Positions 1 to 9,686 of a DNA stretch of 64,000 bases are shown in pieces. Each line of letters opens with the position of its first letter. The first letter of the stretch is position 1. The notes beneath the pieces are model-generated. The model saw nothing but the letters and a program-made list of their open reading frames with translations, made no database searches and was not told where the DNA came from. Made by a program: the position numbers and the translations under genes. This DNA is from JAFGUF01 sp040883315 (GTDB lineage Bacteria > Bacillota > Clostridia > Christensenellales > UMGS416), in contig JBFLKU010000008.1 of NCBI GenBank assembly GCA_040883315.1, positions 124,001-188,000 of the forward strand, in the 5' to 3' direction.

Positions 1-87
1 CATTGGCCGGATTTTGGCAATGAAGAATATACTGAAGCATTAAATGAATACGCGAAAAGAAAAAGACGCTTCGGCGACGTGAAATAG
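1..87 (+). CDS. uppS: Undecaprenyl diphosphate synthase, C-terminal end (partial)
   Basis: The window opens inside a reading frame that gives 28 residues, HWPDF...RRFGDVK, and stops at TAG 85-87. The WPDF pattern followed by a Tyr-X-X-Arg-X-Arg-Arg-Phe-Gly tail is the hallmark end of cis-prenyltransferases of the UppS family, which extend farnesyl-PP with isopentenyl-PP to the C55 lipid carrier of cell-wall synthesis. The gene sits directly before cdsA and dxr, the usual Firmicutes order. The catalytic N-terminal part lies outside the window, so only family membership can be judged. Confidence 0.9.
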   Translation, partial: HWPDFGNEEYTEALNEYAKRKRRFGDVK

Positions 88-97
88 GAGTGATGAA

Positions 98-922
98 TTG
101 AAAAATAGATTTCTAATTGGCATACCAATCGGATTGGTCTTGGCGGCAATAGCTTTTGTAAGGGGAATACCCTATATAATACTGCTGAGCGTCATCGCAT
201 TAATATGCCAATATGAGATGACAAAAGCCATGTTTAGCGCAGGATACCACCCAAATAGGAGAACGGCTGTATTATTCGGACTTTTATTATACCCTTCATA
301 CCTCATCAGCCCGCAGGTCACCTTGCTACTATTTGCATTATTGGTTATATACAATCTGATTTGGGGAGTATTTGACAAAAGTGTGAAGTTTGAGGATGCA
401 ATTGTATCCTGCTTTACAATAAGCTATCCCGGATCATTTTTTTTGGCGCTGATTATGATAGGCGAGATGAAACCGTATACGATAAGTGTGTTTGTGATGG
501 CCATCGCTTTGCTTTCACCAGTTGCTAGTGATATAGGTGCATATTTTATTGGCAGCAAGTTTGGCAAGAAAAAGCTGGCACCATCTATCAGCCCCAATAA
601 AACGGTGGAGGGAGCGGTAGGCGGCGTGGCATCCAGCCTGATTATAATAGGCTTGCTGTATGTTGCACTTTGTAAGACCGGTATATTGGCAAGCTATCCG
701 GAGATAACATCTATCCCGTGGTATCATGTGATTATCTGTACATTTATCTGCACGATATTTTCACAGATAGGCGATTTGGTGGCATCGGCTGTAAAAAGAT
801 TCGCAAATATCAAAGACTTTTCACAGGTGCTGGGAGGACACGGCGGACTAATAGACAGACTGGATTCCACGCTGTTTTCTTCGCTGACTGCACTTGTATA
901 CTATAATCTGTTTATCAGATAG
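98..922 (+). CDS. cdsA: Phosphatidate cytidylyltransferase (CDP-diglyceride synthase)
   Basis: CdsA makes CDP-diacylglycerol from phosphatidate and CTP in the membrane, the branch point to bacterial phospholipids. The 274-residue protein is hydrophobic throughout, with about seven or eight membrane segments. Its C-terminus carries the family signature S-A-V-K-R-F-A-N-I-K-D-F, then G-G-H-G-G-L-I-D-R-L-D, including the metal-binding Asp residues. The start is TTG at 98, set by the GGAG at 87-90; the ATG at 93 is out of frame. It begins 10 bp after uppS, and its stop overlaps the SD of dxr, so it belongs to the same operon. Confidence 0.96.
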   Translation: MKNRFLIGIPIGLVLAAIAFVRGIPYIILLSVIALICQYEMTKAMFSAGYHPNRRTAVLFGLLLYPSYLISPQVTLLLFALLVIYNLIWGVFDKSVKFEDAIVSCFTISYPGSFFLALIMIGEMKPYTISVFVMAIALLSPVASDIGAYFIGSKFGKKKLAPSISPNKTVEGAVGGVASSLIIIGLLYVALCKTGILASYPEITSIPWYHVIICTFICTIFSQIGDLVASAVKRFANIKDFSQVLGGHGGLIDRLDSTLFSSLTALVYYNLFIR

Positions 923-933
923 GACGGATAAAA

Positions 934-2094
934 TTGGATAAAAAACGCAAAATATTAATTCTGGGGTCCACAGGCTCTATCGGCACGCAGACTCTGGATA
1001 TTATAAGCCACTACAAAGATAGATTTCAGGTGGTTGGAATAAGCGGACACAAAAACTACGCTTTGCTGAACGAGCAGATAGAAAAATTCCAGCCTGCATA
1101 TTGTGCGATAGGTGATGAATCCCTAGCTAAGCATATTAATTCTTCAAACACAAAAATATTATCAGGGCACGATGGCATAATAGAGATGTGCAATATCTGC
1201 GGTGCGGATATTGCTGTGTGTGCTATTGTGGGCATTGCTGGGCTGGAGAGCACCATAGCGTGCATAAAGCAGGGCATGACCATAGCCTTGGCAAACAAGG
1301 AAACACTGGTGGCAGGCGGCAGCATGGTGACGAACCTTGCAAAGCTGCATAATACGCCGATATACCCTGTGGATTCAGAGCACTCTGCCATATTCCAATG
1401 TCTGCAGAGCGATGCAAACATAAAGGGCATCAAAAACATATATCTGACGGCATCGGGCGGCCCTTTTGTGGATACGCCAATGGATGCAATGAAAAACATT
1501 ACTGTGGAGCAGGCGCTAAAGCATCCGAACTGGAGCATGGGTGCAAAAATAACAATAGATTCGGCCACAATGATGAACAAAGGGCTGGAGGTGATAGAGG
1601 CAAAATATCTATTTGATCTTAATCCCAGCCAGATAAAAGTATGTGTACACAGAAAAAGCATCGTTCACTCTATGGTGGAATTTATGGATAATTCCATTCT
1701 GGCACAGCTTGGAAACCCGGACATGCGAATTCCAATACAATATGCTATAATGTATCCTGAAAGAGTGGAATGCCCCAGCGAGCCGCTGGACATTTTCTCA
1801 GCGGGTGCACTGGAATTCGAAAAACCTGATTTTGAAAAATTCCCATGCCTTGCAATCGCCTTCAAATCACTGGAAGAGGGCGGCGGCAGGAGCTTGGTTA
1901 TAAACTCTGCCAATGAAGAAGCTGTAGCTGAATTTTTGGCAGGAAACATAAAATATACACAAATATATGACATAATCGAAAGTGCATATATCAATGTAGA
2001 AAGTCTGGAAGATGACAGCCTGGAAAGCATTCTGGAAACAGATAGAAAAACCAGAGCATACTGCAGAGATTTGATGCACAAAAGGAGAACATAG
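934..2094 (+). CDS. dxr: 1-deoxy-D-xylulose 5-phosphate reductoisomerase
   Basis: Dxr is the second enzyme of the MEP isoprenoid pathway. It rearranges and reduces DXP to MEP with NADPH. The 386-residue length is typical. Seen in order are the nucleotide-binding GSTGSIGTQTLD near residue 10, ANKETLVAGG, the metal and substrate segment PVDSEHSAIFQ, TASGGPF, and HPNWSMGAKITIDSA followed by MNKGLEVIEA. The start is TTG at 934 with AGGACGG at 921-927 as SD. The stop TAG (2092-2094) directly touches the ATG of rseP, suggesting translational coupling. Confidence 0.97.
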   Translation: MDKKRKILILGSTGSIGTQTLDIISHYKDRFQVVGISGHKNYALLNEQIEKFQPAYCAIGDESLAKHINSSNTKILSGHDGIIEMCNICGADIAVCAIVGIAGLESTIACIKQGMTIALANKETLVAGGSMVTNLAKLHNTPIYPVDSEHSAIFQCLQSDANIKGIKNIYLTASGGPFVDTPMDAMKNITVEQALKHPNWSMGAKITIDSATMMNKGLEVIEAKYLFDLNPSQIKVCVHRKSIVHSMVEFMDNSILAQLGNPDMRIPIQYAIMYPERVECPSEPLDIFSAGALEFEKPDFEKFPCLAIAFKSLEEGGGRSLVINSANEEAVAEFLAGNIKYTQIYDIIESAYINVESLEDDSLESILETDRKTRAYCRDLMHKRRT

Positions 2095-3147
2095 ATGATA
2101 AACGTAGCAACAATATTATTTTCTATCCTAGCACTTAGCATACTAGTGGTGGCACACGAACTGGGGCACTTTCTGGCAGGAAAGTGGCTGGGCTTTGATA
2201 TCTACGAATTTGCAATAGGATTTGGACCAAAGATATTTAGCAAAGAAAAAAAAGGCACAAAATTTTCCCTTAGGGCACTGCCTCTAGGCGGATTTGTGGC
2301 ATTTGACGACGAAAAAAATCTGGAAAGCGGAGAGCTTTCATTCGATAAAAAACCTGTATGGAAAAGAATAGTGGTAGTACTAGCAGGCCCATTCATGAAT
2401 GTGGTAGCGGCACTATTGATAATTATTTCCCTATATACAGTATCAGGCATAGTAAGATATGATGAACCTACCCAGTACTATATAACAAGCATGGAAGAGG
2501 GCGGCCCTGCATATGAAGCTGGAATGGAAGCAGGAGACATATTCTACATGATGGAGGACAAGCTGGTAGCAGGAGACTATGATGTGCTAACCAGTGCTCT
2601 GCAGGATGAAGATGGACTGAATGTAACTGTGCTAAGAGACGGTGAACAGGTGGAAATGTACCTAGTGCCGGAATATAGCCAGGCAGACCAAAGATATATG
2701 ATTGATATTGAGCTTGGTCAACAATACATGCGAGAGAAGGTTTCTTTTGGCAGTGCTATGAAAGAAGGAACAGCTGAAGTATTCAACATGACTAAAGAGC
2801 TGGTTGTATTTATGGGCAAGCTATTCTTCAGAGGCGAGGGCGCAAAGGACGTGGGCAGCATAGTGGGCGCTGTAGACGTGATGAGCACTATAGTGCGTCA
2901 GCTGGATTTCTATGTCTTCATATACATACTGGCATTCATATCTATCAACTTAGGTCTTTTCAATTTGATACCTTTCCCTCCATTTGACGGATTCAAGGTG
3001 GGTATGTATCTATTTGAAAAAGTAAGAGGCAAAAAGATATCTATAGAAACACAGTCTAAATGGAGCATGGCAGGGTTTATAATTCTGTTTGCACTTTCAG
3101 CGTTTCTGATGTATCGCGACTTTGCAAGGATATTTACAGGCGGATAA
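2095..3147 (+). CDS. rseP: Site-2 zinc metalloprotease RseP/RasP
   Basis: This is an intramembrane site-2 protease. The family cleaves membrane-bound anti-sigma factors and remnant signal peptides within the lipid bilayer. Visible features are HELGHF near residue 22 (zinc ligands and catalytic Glu), a PDZ domain around residues 125-205, and the third-ligand segment NLIPFPPFDG near residue 285, with four membrane helices. The length of 350 residues is normal. ATG 2095 has AGGAG eight bases upstream, inside the end of dxr. Its natural substrate cannot be read from the sequence. Confidence 0.95.
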   Translation: MINVATILFSILALSILVVAHELGHFLAGKWLGFDIYEFAIGFGPKIFSKEKKGTKFSLRALPLGGFVAFDDEKNLESGELSFDKKPVWKRIVVVLAGPFMNVVAALLIIISLYTVSGIVRYDEPTQYYITSMEEGGPAYEAGMEAGDIFYMMEDKLVAGDYDVLTSALQDEDGLNVTVLRDGEQVEMYLVPEYSQADQRYMIDIELGQQYMREKVSFGSAMKEGTAEVFNMTKELVVFMGKLFFRGEGAKDVGSIVGAVDVMSTIVRQLDFYVFIYILAFISINLGLFNLIPFPPFDGFKVGMYLFEKVRGKKISIETQSKWSMAGFIILFALSAFLMYRDFARIFTGG

Positions 3148-3148
3148 A

Positions 3149-4192
3149 ATGACCAAGGTAATAAATATAGGCAATGCAAAAATAGGCGGAGGGTATCCTG
3201 TGCTTATTCAGAGCATGACGAACGTGGATACAGCCGATGCAGATGCTGTGATACGCCAGATAAATGAACTGGAAGCAGCAGGCTGCGAAATTATTCGTGC
3301 ATCTGTATATGATGAAAACTGTGCCAAGGCCTTTTCAAAAATAAAAGAAAAAATAAACATACCTTTAGTAGCTGATATACACTTTGACTACAGGCTGGCT
3401 ATTGCCGCCATGGAAAACGGAGCGGACAAAATCCGCATAAATCCTGGAAACATTGGCAGCGATGACAGAGTGAAAAAAGTGGTGGACTGCGCCAAAAGCC
3501 ACGGTGTACCCATAAGAGTGGGGGTAAATTCCGGCTCGTTGCCGAAGGATCTGCAGGATGAATACGGGCACAGTGCCAAAGCAATGGTGATGGCTGCTAT
3601 GCGGCATGTGGAGCTACTGGAGAAATTCGGATTTTACGATATTGTAGTATCGCTAAAATCATCAGATGTGGTAAAGACCATAGAGAGCTGCATGGAGTTT
3701 AGCAAGGTGAGCCAGTATCCGCAGCATATCGGCGTGACAGAGGCAGGCTCATCCCGTCAAGGCTTCATAAACGCTGCTATAGGCATAGGAAACCTATTGT
3801 ATAATCATATAGGCGACACCATTCGCGTGTCTATCAGCGGAGACCCACTGCAGGAGGTATACGCCGCATGGGACATACTGAATGCCCTTAACCTTCGCCA
3901 AAGAGGCGTGAACATAGTGTCATGCCCCACATGTGCACGCAAGGGAATAGATGTGGAGCAGCTGGCGGAGAGAATAAAGCAGAGATATATAAACGAGAGC
4001 AAATACCTGAAGGTGGCAGTGATGGGCTGCGTGGTGAATGGGCCCGGCGAAGCAAAGGACGCAGACATAGGAATAGCTGCCGGCAAAGACAGCAGTATAA
4101 TATTTGCAAAGGGCGAAAAGCAGATGAAGATAGACAATGAAAATGCATTTGAAACCCTGTGCAGTGAAATTGATAAATTATTAGAAAAGTAA
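3149..4192 (+). CDS. ispG: (E)-4-hydroxy-3-methylbut-2-enyl-diphosphate synthase
   Basis: IspG (GcpE) converts MEcPP to HMBPP, the penultimate MEP pathway step, using a [4Fe-4S] cluster. The three cluster cysteines are visible as SCPTC (C259, C262) and MGCVVNGPGE (C294), with E301 as the likely fourth ligand. I take ATG 3149 as the start, one base after the rseP stop and with AGGCGG as SD, rather than an in-frame TTG at 3122 inside rseP. That gives 347 residues, the usual bacterial length. Together with dxr and ispDF in this window it shows that the cell uses the MEP route. Confidence 0.96.
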   Translation: MTKVINIGNAKIGGGYPVLIQSMTNVDTADADAVIRQINELEAAGCEIIRASVYDENCAKAFSKIKEKINIPLVADIHFDYRLAIAAMENGADKIRINPGNIGSDDRVKKVVDCAKSHGVPIRVGVNSGSLPKDLQDEYGHSAKAMVMAAMRHVELLEKFGFYDIVVSLKSSDVVKTIESCMEFSKVSQYPQHIGVTEAGSSRQGFINAAIGIGNLLYNHIGDTIRVSISGDPLQEVYAAWDILNALNLRQRGVNIVSCPTCARKGIDVEQLAERIKQRYINESKYLKVAVMGCVVNGPGEAKDADIGIAAGKDSSIIFAKGEKQMKIDNENAFETLCSEIDKLLEK

Positions 4193-4224
4193 ATGTGAAT
4201 TTTTAATTTGTTGTACTTTTTCTA

Positions 4225-4253
4225 TTGACTAAAGAATATGTGTTACTTATCAT
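4225..4253 (+). promoter_or_regulatory. Probable sigma-A promoter for polC
   Basis: A -35 box TTGACT (4225-4230) is followed after 17 bases by TATCAT (4248-4253). It lies in the 150-bp gap between ispG and polC. A short hairpin, CATAGC/GCTATG (4304-4320), sits in the resulting leader before the polC SD. No clear terminator separates ispG from polC, so read-through is possible. Confidence 0.55.
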
Positions 4254-4352
4254 ATTAATACATATTTTTTTTGTTGAATTAATAGGTTTATAGGTATAGT
4301 TCGCATAGCTGCGGGCTATGTAATTTGTGCAAATTTTTTAGGAGATGTGTGG

Positions 4353-7300
4353 ATGGCAGGTCAGATAGATAGATTTTTTCATGTAGAACATTCGGATATA
4401 CTACAGTATTTTCAGATTGTTGCTGTCGATACATATGAAAAGGACAAAAAAATACACATAAAGACCAATGGCCTTGCAGAAAAGAGCGACAATCTGCTGG
4501 ATAGGCTATCATCATATTTTGAAGAACACATCAAAACATCGCAGATATTGGTGGAATACGAGCAAATAAAGGAGCTGGACATATTGCTTGGCAATGCCAG
4601 TCTATTTTTGGCGAATATAAACCACAATGCAAAAAACTGCGCAAAGCAGATAAAGACACTTAAATTTGCAAATAATAACGGCGTGCTCCACGCAAAGTAT
4701 CATTGGGATATATCAACCGAGCAGGAAAACGCTATTCAAAAGATAATAAAACATATAGCACAGATAGTTGACGCTGAATGCACATTTCAAAAAGAAGCCA
4801 AGACAATATCCAAAACTACAGCTGCACAGCAGAATGAAAAAACAAATAAATCCAGCAGCTATGTTTTCGGAAAGGACACAAAGGCTGAACTATGCGAAAT
4901 AGGGGAGATAACCGAATTAAGCGGTGCTGTGACAATACAGGGTGAAATCACCAGAGTGGAGATTAGAGACCTGAAAGACAATGTATCACAGGTTTTGAGC
5001 ATAGATGTTACAGACTACGAAAGCTCCATCACCTGCGAAAAATATCTGCGTGATGCCAAAAAGAAGCAGAAGCAGTATGCATTCTTGCAGGATTTGAAAA
5101 AAGGACAGCGCGTGAAGGTGCAGGGGCACTGCATGTACAACAAATACAAAAGAGAAAACGTTGTAGAGATAAAGAGCATAGAGATGCTGGAAAATGAAAA
5201 GCTGGTAGACGACGCAGACGAAAAAAGAATAGAGCTGCATCTGCATACCAAAATGAGCACAATGGACGGACTGGTGGACATAAAGGAGCTGATTGAGACT
5301 GTCAGCCAATATGGACACAGAGCAGTGGGAATAACAGACCACGGAACAGTGCAGTCTTTTCCTGACGCTGCGATTTTGGCAAAGAAAAAGGGCATAAAGC
5401 TTTTATATGGCATTGAGGCATATCTTTTTGATGATACCCAAACGGCACTAACCGGTAAAACTGACATAGGCTTTGACGGCTCTTTTGTGGTATTCGATTT
5501 GGAGACCACAGGGCTATATGCCGACAGCAACGTGATAATAGAGATAGGCGCAGTAAAGATAGAGAACGGGAAAATAATAGATACATTTTCCACCTTCGTA
5601 GACCCAAAAAGAAGCATTCCGCAGGAGGTGCAGAAGCTGACGGGGATATCCAACAGCATGGTAGCAGGTGCACCAGCAGAGGATGAGGCAGTGCCTAAAT
5701 TTATCGAATTTGCACAGGGCAGTGTTTTGGCTGCACACAATGCAGAATTCGACATGGGGTTTTTGAAGGCTGCATGCAAAAGGCTGGGAATTGATGAAGA
5801 CTTTGCATATGTAGATACTATTCAGATAGCAAAAAGGCTGACTCCCGAAAAGCGTATTTTTAAGCTGGACAAGCTGTGCAAGGACTACAATATAATGCTT
5901 AGATCCCACCACAGGGCAAAGGATGACGCAGAGGCAACCGGTCATTTGCTTTTGGAGCTCTTTAAAGGGCTGGAAGAGAAGGAAATAAACAAAGTAGACC
6001 AAATTGATAGCATAAAAAACAAAAACATACAGCCTAGAAATATATATCATGCTGTAATATATGCCAAGAACAAAGCTGGGCTTAAAAACCTCTATAGGCT
6101 AGTATCTATCAGCAATTTGGAATATCTATTCCGCGGCAAGCCCCACATTCCCAAAACAGAGCTGATGAAGATGCGAGAAGGGCTGATACTGGGCTCAGCA
6201 TGCGAGGCTGGCGAGCTATACAGGGCAATGGTAGACGGCGAAAAGGAAGAGGCTCTGCTGAATATTGCATCCTTTTATGATTATTTAGAGATACAGCCTT
6301 TGGGCAACAATAATTTTATGATTGCAGACCAAAGGACAAAAAGAGTGCAGAGCGTAGATGACATAATCAGCCTGAATAAAAAGGTGCTGGAGATAGGCAG
6401 AAAGCTGGGCAAGCCAGTGGTTGCCACGGGCGACGTGCACTTTATGAAAAAACGTGACAGCATATACAGGGCTATTTTGATGTATTCAAAAGACTTTGAC
6501 GATGCAGACAATCAAGCACCTCTATTTTATAGAAACACGAAAGAGATGCTGGGAGAGTTTTACTATCTGGATGATAAAACGGCAAAAGAGATAGTGGTGG
6601 ATAATCCTAATGCCATCTGTGACATGATGGAGGACATAGAGCCACTGCCGGAAGAAAAGCTGTACGCTCCTACAATGGAGAATGCAAAAGAGCAGATAAT
6701 AGAGATGTCCTACAATACTGCCCACCAAATATACGGCGAGACTCTGCCGGAGATAGTGCAGAAAAGGCTAGATAAAGAGCTTAATTCCATAACGGGATAC
6801 GGATATTCTGTTATGTATTTAATAGCACATAAGTTAGTTAAAAAATCAAACAGCGACGGCTATATTGTTGGCTCACGTGGCTCTGTGGGCTCGTCTTTTG
6901 TTGCCAATTTAACAGGCATAACAGAGGTAGATCCGCTGCCGCCACACTATACCTGCGATATATGCAACCACACGGATTTTGATGTGGATACTGCACTATA
7001 TGGGTGTGGGCCTGATTTGCCGGATAAGACATGCCCAAATTGCAGCAATCAGCTGACAAAGCGAGGCTTTGACATACCATTTGAAGTTTTCCTAGGATTT
7101 AAAGGGGACAAAGTGCCGGATATCGACCTTAACTTTTCCGGCGAAAACCAAGCTACAGCACACAAATACACCGAGGTATTATTCGGTGAAAAAAATGTTT
7201 TCCGCTCTGGCACTATATCCGGAGTGGCAGAAAAGACAGCATATGGCTACGTGATGAAATACATGGAGCACCTGAACAAAGAAGCGACCAAGGCAGAAAT

Positions 7301-8543
7301 AAACAGGCTAGTGGCTGGCTGCGTAGGGGTGAGAAGAACCACAGGGCAGCACCCCGGCGGCATAATTGTTGTACCTCATGAATATGACATACATGATTTT
7401 ACGCCTATTCAGTATCCGGCGGACGACAAAGAGTGCGGAACGATAACCACCCACTTCACCTTTAATATGCTGCACGATAGGCTGGTGAAGCTGGACATAC
7501 TAGGACACGACGACCCGACCATGCTGCGCATGCTTCAGGAGCTGACGGGGCTGGATCCGCTGACTATACCATTGGATGACAAGGACACTATGTCTCTATT
7601 TTCCTCTGTAGATAGCCTGAAAGTGAAAAGCGAAGATATATTGGCGGAAATGGGCACATATGGCGTGCCGGAATTTGGCACGGGATTTGTGCGGGGCATG
7701 CTGAAGGACACAATGCCAAAGACTATGGCAGAGCTGGTGCGCATAAGCGGGCTGTCCCACGGCACGGATGTGTGGCTGGGCAATGCGCAGGAGCTGGTGC
7801 GAAGCAAAACAGCAACACTGCTGGAAGCAATATGTACACGTGATGACATAATGCTGGCACTAATCAGATGGGGAATAGACGATAAGATAGCTTTTGACAC
7901 CATGGAAAATGTGCGAAAGGGCAGAGGACTGACAGAGCAGATGGAGAGCGCCATGACAGAGGCTAAAGTGCCTGCGTGGTTTATAAACTCCTGCAAGCTG
8001 ATAAAATATATGTTCCCAAAGGCACACGCCGCCGCATACGTTATTATGGCATTCAGAATAGCCTACTATAAGGTTCACTATCCGCTGGAATACTATGTGG
8101 CATATTTCAGCATAAGAGGAGAGGACTTTGATGCACTGACGATGACATGCACTCATGCAGAGGCAAAGGCAAAGGTGCAGGAGCTGAGGAACATGGGTAA
8201 CGACCTAACAGCCAAAGAAAAAGGTCAGCTTACCGTCTGGGAGATGGTGCTGGAGATGCTGGCTCGTGGATTTGAATTCCTGAATGTGGACTTGAAAAAG
8301 AGCAAGGCAGATAAATTCCAGATAGTAGACGGCAAAATACTACCTCCGCTGAACAGACTGCCCGGAATCGGCACAACTGCGGCTATTGCAATAGAACGTG
8401 AAAGAGAAAAAGAAATGTTCAGAACGATAGACGACCTGCAGCAAAGAGCCAGCGTAAATAAATCTGCATTGGAATCCCTAGAGAGTGCAGGATGCCTAGA
8501 GGGACTTCCTCAGAGCAGTCAGGTTTCGTTTTTCGATTTATAA
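4353..8543 (+). CDS. polC: DNA polymerase III alpha subunit, Gram-positive PolC type
   Basis: This is the replicative polymerase of Firmicutes, with built-in proofreading. In order: an N-terminal domain and OB fold (about 1-285); a PHP domain opening with ELHLHTKMS at residue 294; a DEDD 3'-5' exonuclease with FDLETTG (D382) inserted in the PHP domain; a polymerase core with a zinc-finger-like CDIC...CPNC segment (about 868-900); and the catalytic PDIDLNFSG (D923, D925). I choose ATG 4353, since AGGAG at 4340-4344 is only two bases from the in-frame GTG at 4347 but eight from this ATG. The protein is 1396 residues, close to the usual PolC length. Its stop directly abuts the convergent hemW stop. 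Confidence 0.97.
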   Translation: MAGQIDRFFHVEHSDILQYFQIVAVDTYEKDKKIHIKTNGLAEKSDNLLDRLSSYFEEHIKTSQILVEYEQIKELDILLGNASLFLANINHNAKNCAKQIKTLKFANNNGVLHAKYHWDISTEQENAIQKIIKHIAQIVDAECTFQKEAKTISKTTAAQQNEKTNKSSSYVFGKDTKAELCEIGEITELSGAVTIQGEITRVEIRDLKDNVSQVLSIDVTDYESSITCEKYLRDAKKKQKQYAFLQDLKKGQRVKVQGHCMYNKYKRENVVEIKSIEMLENEKLVDDADEKRIELHLHTKMSTMDGLVDIKELIETVSQYGHRAVGITDHGTVQSFPDAAILAKKKGIKLLYGIEAYLFDDTQTALTGKTDIGFDGSFVVFDLETTGLYADSNVIIEIGAVKIENGKIIDTFSTFVDPKRSIPQEVQKLTGISNSMVAGAPAEDEAVPKFIEFAQGSVLAAHNAEFDMGFLKAACKRLGIDEDFAYVDTIQIAKRLTPEKRIFKLDKLCKDYNIMLRSHHRAKDDAEATGHLLLELFKGLEEKEINKVDQIDSIKNKNIQPRNIYHAVIYAKNKAGLKNLYRLVSISNLEYLFRGKPHIPKTELMKMREGLILGSACEAGELYRAMVDGEKEEALLNIASFYDYLEIQPLGNNNFMIADQRTKRVQSVDDIISLNKKVLEIGRKLGKPVVATGDVHFMKKRDSIYRAILMYSKDFDDADNQAPLFYRNTKEMLGEFYYLDDKTAKEIVVDNPNAICDMMEDIEPLPEEKLYAPTMENAKEQIIEMSYNTAHQIYGETLPEIVQKRLDKELNSITGYGYSVMYLIAHKLVKKSNSDGYIVGSRGSVGSSFVANLTGITEVDPLPPHYTCDICNHTDFDVDTALYGCGPDLPDKTCPNCSNQLTKRGFDIPFEVFLGFKGDKVPDIDLNFSGENQATAHKYTEVLFGEKNVFRSGTISGVAEKTAYGYVMKYMEHLNKEATKAEINRLVAGCVGVRRTTGQHPGGIIVVPHEYDIHDFTPIQYPADDKECGTITTHFTFNMLHDRLVKLDILGHDDPTMLRMLQELTGLDPLTIPLDDKDTMSLFSSVDSLKVKSEDILAEMGTYGVPEFGTGFVRGMLKDTMPKTMAELVRISGLSHGTDVWLGNAQELVRSKTATLLEAICTRDDIMLALIRWGIDDKIAFDTMENVRKGRGLTEQMESAMTEAKVPAWFINSCKLIKYMFPKAHAAAYVIMAFRIAYYKVHYPLEYYVAYFSIRGEDFDALTMTCTHAEAKAKVQELRNMGNDLTAKEKGQLTVWEMVLEMLARGFEFLNVDLKKSKADKFQIVDGKILPPLNRLPGIGTTAAIAIEREREKEMFRTIDDLQQRASVNKSALESLESAGCLEGLPQSSQVSFFDL

Positions 8544-9686
8544 TCAGTCCATAAATTTCATCAATATGGTGTTTTGAATATCCATGCCTTTTTGGCTTAG
8601 TATAAAATGAGTGGAACTTGGCAATATGTATTCTTGAGCTTTCAGTTCTGATAGAATATCAGCATATTTTTCTGCGAAGTTTTCACCTGTAAAATCATTA
8701 TAATTTGAGTATTTCATGCCCTCTGCCAGCCTGGTGGAGAGCATTATCATTTCAAAGGCAATTTCATCTTTGGATAAAGCACTTTTTTCAACCAGCGGAA
8801 GCGTATTAGAGGCTATCGATGAAATATATTCCTGTATGCTGGATGTATTTAGCCAGCGAGTGTCATTATACATGGATGCCGCTGCAACGCCTACGCCTAG
8901 GTAGGGCAGCCTTTGCCAGTATTTTAGATTGTGCCGTGATTCATATCCTTTTTGTGCAAAATTGGATATTTCATATCGCTGATAGCCGAGCTTATTCATG
9001 TATTCACGGGCAGCAACGGACATTTCGTATTCCTGCTCATCAGTCGGCAAACCCACGCTTCCGTTTTCTACGGCGGATTTCAGAGGTGTGCCATCCTCTA
9101 GCTTCAGTGTATACATGCTGATGTGCTTTCCACCGAGACTATGAACCAGCGAAACAGAAGAGAGCAAATCTTCTTTTGTTTCATTTGGAAGTCCGCTTAT
9201 TAAATCCGCACTGAAATTATTAATTCCAGCGGATTTTATTTGATTAATGGTTTCTTTGAATTGCGAGATGGTGTGTATTCTGCCTATGGCTTTCAGCACG
9301 CTGTCATTGGCGCACTGCAGCCCAACGGATGCTCTGTTCACGCCCATTTTTTGCATCATTTCAAATAGATGTATATCACCTGTGCCGGGGTTTATCTCCA
9401 CGGTGAACTCATCTATATTCGTGCTGAAATTATCATAAATTGATGAAATAATTCTATGCAGATTCTCCTGCGGGATGCAGCTGGGCGTGCCGCCGCCTAT
9501 AAAAACGGTGTCAAATGTAATAGCTGAAAATGCAGCCTTGTGCATGGTCATTTCCCTGCACAAGGCTTTTGTGTAGTCGTCTATTAGCCTGCTGTTTGCG
9601 GCAACAGATGCAAAATCGCAGTATGCACACTTGGATATGCAAAAAGGTATGTGCACATACAGCCCGTGTGGTGTATTAGTTGCCAT
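8544..9686 (-). CDS. hemW: HemW-like radical SAM protein (heme chaperone / former HemN-like)
   Basis: This 380-residue protein has the radical SAM cluster motif C16-x3-C20-x2-C23 (CISKCAYC) followed by DF, the pattern of HemW rather than of true HemN. Then come GGGTPS and the SAM-binding VEINPGT region. HemW binds heme and is thought to act in heme trafficking; older annotations call it coproporphyrinogen III oxidase. The ATG at 9686 overlaps the end of mltG by 11 bp, so it is the last gene of the long minus-strand operon. Its stop abuts the polC stop with no spacer. Confidence 0.9.
   Translation of the reverse strand: MATNTPHGLYVHIPFCISKCAYCDFASVAANSRLIDDYTKALCREMTMHKAAFSAITFDTVFIGGGTPSCIPQENLHRIISSIYDNFSTNIDEFTVEINPGTGDIHLFEMMQKMGVNRASVGLQCANDSVLKAIGRIHTISQFKETINQIKSAGINNFSADLISGLPNETKEDLLSSVSLVHSLGGKHISMYTLKLEDGTPLKSAVENGSVGLPTDEQEYEMSVAAREYMNKLGYQRYEISNFAQKGYESRHNLKYWQRLPYLGVGVAAASMYNDTRWLNTSSIQEYISSIASNTLPLVEKSALSKDEIAFEMIMLSTRLAEGMKYSNYNDFTGENFAEKYADILSELKAQEYILPSSTHFILSQKGMDIQNTILMKFMD

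Noticed and set aside
1056..1661. A 201-codon open frame on the minus strand inside dxr
   Set aside because: It is wholly antisense to a strongly conserved gene, has no SD and a low-complexity Cys/Ser/His-rich product.
5015..5779. A 254-codon minus-strand open frame inside polC
   Set aside because: It lies antisense to conserved PHP/exonuclease codons and gives a Ser/Phe-rich shadow product with no domain.
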